In this document: positions 61,615 to 64,000 of the stretch, one piece after another
Numbering within the stretch: position 1 is the stretch's first letter
Layout of the letters: each line of letters begins with the position of its first letter
Origin: Alistipes shahii WAL 8301
Lineage (GTDB): Bacteria; Bacteroidota; Bacteroidia; Bacteroidales; Rikenellaceae
Reading direction: 5' to 3'
Assembly: GCF_025145845.1 (NCBI RefSeq)
Contig: NZ_CP102253.1
Location: 496,001-560,000 of the forward strand
Length of the DNA: 64,000 nucleotides
The notes under the pieces: model-generated
What the model was told of the DNA's origin: nothing
Databases searched by the model: none
What the model saw: only the letters and a program-made list of their open reading frames with translations
Translations under genes and position numbers: made by a program

Positions 61615-62322
61615 TCAAAACAACTTCTTGCGGGATGTCGTAACGACGAAATCCTTCAGATAGAACGGCTCGAAATAGGCGATGTCCTCCGTGCGGCCTT
61701 CGTCGAGGGCCTGCTGGGCGAGCCGGGCAAGCCCGCGGGCCGACGGGGTCACCTCCACGCACACCGCGTCGGAAAGGATGCCGGCGCATTTGCGCGCCCC
61801 GCTGCCGAAGATCACGAACGGACGCCCCTGACCGCGGAAGGCGGCGAAACTCCCGGCGTCGACCACCTCGGCCGAAACTTCGCTCTGCGGACGCCCTTCG
61901 GCGTCGAAAACCTGCGCATAGACCTCCATGCGCCGGGCGTCGACCATCGGACACAGCAAGGCGTTCGACCAGTCATCTACGGCGAGAATCCCCGCCTCGT
62001 AGTCCTCGCGGGCCACCTCGGCCAGCGCATCCAGCGACCCGACGGCCACCAGCGGCTTCTGCAACCCGTAACACAATCCCTTGGCGAACGACACGCCGAT
62101 GCGCAGTCCCGTATACGATCCGGGGCCCTTACCCACAGCCACGGCGTCGAGTTCGTCGGGCGCAATGTCCGTCTCGCGCAGCAGTTCGTCGACGAACACG
62201 CCGACCTTGCGGGCGTGGTCGCGCCCCTCGTCGCTCTCGCGCAGCGACAGCAGTTCGCCGTCCTTGGCGATGCCCACGGAACAGATGTCCGTTCCGGTCT
62301 CAATAGCAAGTATTAAACTCAT
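61615..62322 (-). CDS. tsaB: tRNA threonylcarbamoyladenosine biosynthesis protein TsaB
   Basis: 235 aa, ASKHA-fold protein: LILAIETGTDICSVGIAKDG at the start, the helix ELDAVAVGKGPGSYTGLRIG (classic TsaB signature VGxGPGSYTGLRIG) and AVDDWSNALLCPMVDARRME. TsaB scaffolds the TsaD/TsaE complex that makes t6A on tRNAs decoding ANN codons. The gap to the upstream HAD gene (62323-62449) contains palindromic, GC-rich repeat-like sequence (cctccctcgggagg). Confidence 0.93.
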   Translation of the reverse strand: MSLILAIETGTDICSVGIAKDGELLSLRESDEGRDHARKVGVFVDELLRETDIAPDELDAVAVGKGPGSYTGLRIGVSFAKGLCYGLQKPLVAVGSLDALAEVAREDYEAGILAVDDWSNALLCPMVDARRMEVYAQVFDAEGRPQSEVSAEVVDAGSFAAFRGQGRPFVIFGSGARKCAGILSDAVCVEVTPSARGLARLAQQALDEGRTEDIAYFEPFYLKDFVVTTSRKKLF

Positions 62323-62449
62323 AAGTTATCCTATCGTTTTTTCGCCACCATCGGCGGTTGTCGCCGCCTTCGGCGTCGTTTGCAAATCTGCCCTCCCTCG
62401 GGAGGGACTCGTCGCGACGCAACCCGGATTATCCGCCGGAACGCAGACG

Positions 62450-63226
62450 CTATATCACCCCGAAATGCTCCAATGCGCGCCGGATTCCGTCGTCGTCGAC
62501 CGAAGCCGTCACATAGTCCGCGGCGGCGAGCGCCTCGTCGCATGCGTTGCCCATCGCCACGCCCGCGCCTGCGGCCCGCAGCATCGCCACGTCGTTGCCG
62601 CCGTCGCCGAAAGCCATCGTCTCGCCGTTCGCAAAGCCGAAATGCGCGGCGAACTCGGCCATGCCCGTCGCCTTGTCGACACCCCAGACATTGACGTCCG
62701 CGAAAATCGGGCACCAGCGCGACGCCACGAGCGACGGCAGTTCGGCCATCACCCTCTTTTCGAGTTCGGGATCGAAATAAAAGCACATCTGGCAGCAGTC
62801 TCCCCGGTCGAAAAGCGCCCGCAGATCGACCTGTTCGGGGACCGGATGCGCCACCATCTCCGCCAGACGCACCACTTCGGGCGTCACGCGGTTGACGAAA
62901 ACCCCGTCGTTCAACTCCAACCCGACCGGAAAATCCAGCTCCGCCGACAAGGCGAGCGACTTCTCGAAGTCGGCGCGCGGAATCGGATGCCGGGCCACGA
63001 CGCGGCCGTCACGCATCAGGCAGTCGGCGCCGTTGAGCGCCGCCACGCCGTCGTAGGGAATCGCCTCCAGATCGGCCAGATCGGCCGCCGCGCGCCCCGT
63101 GGCAATGAACAGCTGCACGCCGCGCGCATGGGCCTCACGCAACGCATCGAGCGCCGAAGCGGGCACCCGGTGGGTCTTGAAGCTGATCAGCGTTCCGTCG
63201 ACGTCCAAAAATATAGCCTTTATCAT
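62450..63226 (-). CDS. HAD-superfamily phosphatase, Cof type
   Basis: 258 aa from the ATG at 63226, which overlaps the stop of smpB (TAATG). HAD motifs: AIFLDVDGTLISF (nucleophile Asp), LFIATGRA (Thr/Ser motif) and MAFGDGGNDVAMLRAAGAGV with Lys before it in DKATGM. The Cof-type cap lies between about 80 and 180. Such enzymes dephosphorylate sugar phosphates or cofactors such as FMN and pyridoxal phosphate; the substrate here is unknown. Confidence 0.9.
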   Translation of the reverse strand: MIKAIFLDVDGTLISFKTHRVPASALDALREAHARGVQLFIATGRAAADLADLEAIPYDGVAALNGADCLMRDGRVVARHPIPRADFEKSLALSAELDFPVGLELNDGVFVNRVTPEVVRLAEMVAHPVPEQVDLRALFDRGDCCQMCFYFDPELEKRVMAELPSLVASRWCPIFADVNVWGVDKATGMAEFAAHFGFANGETMAFGDGGNDVAMLRAAGAGVAMGNACDEALAAADYVTASVDDDGIRRALEHFGVI

Positions 63227-63687
63227 TACCGGTAGTTTTTCATCGCCTTGTCCATCTCGCGCCGGGCGTCGTTCTCCTTGAGGTATTCGCGCTTGTCGTA
63301 CGACTTGCGGCCGCGGGCCAGCCCCACGACGACCTTCGCCAGGCCGCGCTCGTTCAGGAACAGCCGCAGGCCCACGATCGTCAGGCCCTTGTCCTGCGAA
63401 GCGCGCTGCAACTTGTCCAGTTCGCGGGCCGTGAGCAGCAGCTTGCGGTCGCGGCGCGGCACGTGGTTGTTGCACGTTCCCCAGGCGTATTCGGCGATGT
63501 TGACGCCGCGCACCCACAGTTCGCCCTTGTCGAAATAACAGAACGTATCGACCATCGAGGCCTTGCCGGCGCGGATGGACTTGATCTCCGTTCCGACGAG
63601 CACGATGCCCGCAACGTATTCTTCCAGAATCTCATAGTCGAACGTCGCGCGCTTGTTCCGGATATTTATCTTTTTCTGTTCACTCAT
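63226..63687 (-). CDS. smpB: SsrA-binding protein SmpB
   Basis: 153 aa from the ATG at 63687 (MSEQKKINIRNKRATFDYEI). Signatures of SmpB: EEYVAGIVLVGTEIKSIRAG, YAWGTCNNHVPRRDRKLLL and the C-terminal GLARGRKSYDKREYLKENDA with a basic tail that folds in the mRNA channel. It delivers tmRNA to stalled ribosomes for trans-translation. It heads a small operon with the HAD phosphatase. Confidence 0.95.
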   Translation of the reverse strand: MSEQKKINIRNKRATFDYEILEEYVAGIVLVGTEIKSIRAGKASMVDTFCYFDKGELWVRGVNIAEYAWGTCNNHVPRRDRKLLLTARELDKLQRASQDKGLTIVGLRLFLNERGLAKVVVGLARGRKSYDKREYLKENDARREMDKAMKNYR

Positions 63688-63910
63688 AATACTCAAAAAC
63701 GGCACACAAATTGCGATTTTAATTGCGGGGGTGGGAATCGGTCAAGGTAACTAATTCTTTTATCTTTGATATGTTTTACACATCTTTCTGTTTATTTTCT
63801 GTTTGCACACGGTATGCGCAGTGATGCGTGTACGACCCGAGACCCGCCCCCTTTTTCTTTAAAAATCCTTATCCCGAAGTCTCCCTTCAATGCGGCCCGT
63901 CAAATACGGG
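63688..63910. other. Intergenic region upstream of smpB
   Basis: No gene recognised. On the + strand TATCTTTG (about 63762-63769) matches a -7 box but leads to no credible reading frame. The smpB promoter should lie here on the minus strand but was not identified with confidence. Confidence 0.4.
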
Positions 63911-64000
63911 TTATAAAATCAATCGTTGTATCTTATTTGCAATCGTTACTTTGACCTGATTGTAGGCCGTAAGCCGCTGCACCACGTCGCGCATCTCCTC
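63911..64000 (-). CDS. 3' end of an unidentified gene entering from the right edge
   Basis: The minus strand is open from the window edge (EEMRDVVQRLTAYNQVKVTI, then ANKIQRLIL) to a TAA at 63911-63913. Only about 29 residues are visible. The helical, charged character looks coding, but no family can be named. Confidence 0.35.
   Translation of the reverse strand, partial: EEMRDVVQRLTAYNQVKVTIANKIQRLIL

Overview
The window looks like a chromosome segment of a gut-type member of the order Bacteroidales. A high-GC Rikenellaceae such as Alistipes is my best guess, from the GC-rich core genes. Supporting evidence: a SusC-type receptor with a FecI/FecR-type regulatory pair, Bacteroidetes -7 boxes (TAnnTTTG), IntDOT-type tyrosine recombinases, DUF3408 transfer genes and a BtuB/BtuG-type vitamin B12 locus. 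No rRNA or tRNA gene and no CRISPR array was seen. The species call is inference.

Left core (1-5.2 kb, minus strand): a secreted glycerophosphodiester phosphodiesterase, an endonuclease/exonuclease/phosphatase-family lipoprotein, an ECF sigma factor, a FecR-type anti-sigma factor and the 5' part of a SusC/RagA receptor that runs off the left edge.

Mobile island (about 5.4-42.9 kb, lower GC, many broken genes): (i) a mobilisation gene, a complete IS3-family element and a DUF3408 transfer gene with a tandemly duplicated 5' region; (ii) a recombinase remnant, two intact tandem tyrosine recombinases and excisionase-type helix-turn-helix genes, one broken by an in-frame TGA; (iii) a single-chain type IIG restriction-modification gene whose 3' target-recognition segment is paired with an inverted silent cassette across long inverted repeats, next to a serine invertase gene that is frameshifted just before its DNA-binding domain; (iv) an IS256-type (zinc-binding variant) element inside the invertible segment, plus one decayed and one intact IS110 element; (v) an amidoligase gene with a tiny partner, then a ParA/DUF3408/DUF3408 operon facing a 13-unit, 85-86 bp repeat array and an oriT-like pair of palindromes; (vi) a complete B12 uptake operon (riboswitch, lipoproteins, BtuG-like propeller, BtuB, BtuF/C/D, DUF2284); (vii) two broken tyrosine recombinases at the right edge.

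Right core (43.2-64 kb, high GC): galK; a glycerol-3-phosphate module (secreted phosphodiesterase, unknown secreted protein, GlpR-like repressor, GlpD, GlpT); a YgjP-like metallopeptidase and a DUF4153 membrane protein; rlmB; an ABC-F ATPase; an HD hydrolase; rpe; rmuC; a secreted GH31 glycosidase; and smpB-HAD-tsaB.

The most striking items are the invertible type IIG target-recognition switch with its stalled invertase, the 86-bp hairpin repeat array beside the ParA/DUF3408 operon, and a helically phased (10-bp) GAC repeat found three times in the transfer-element modules.
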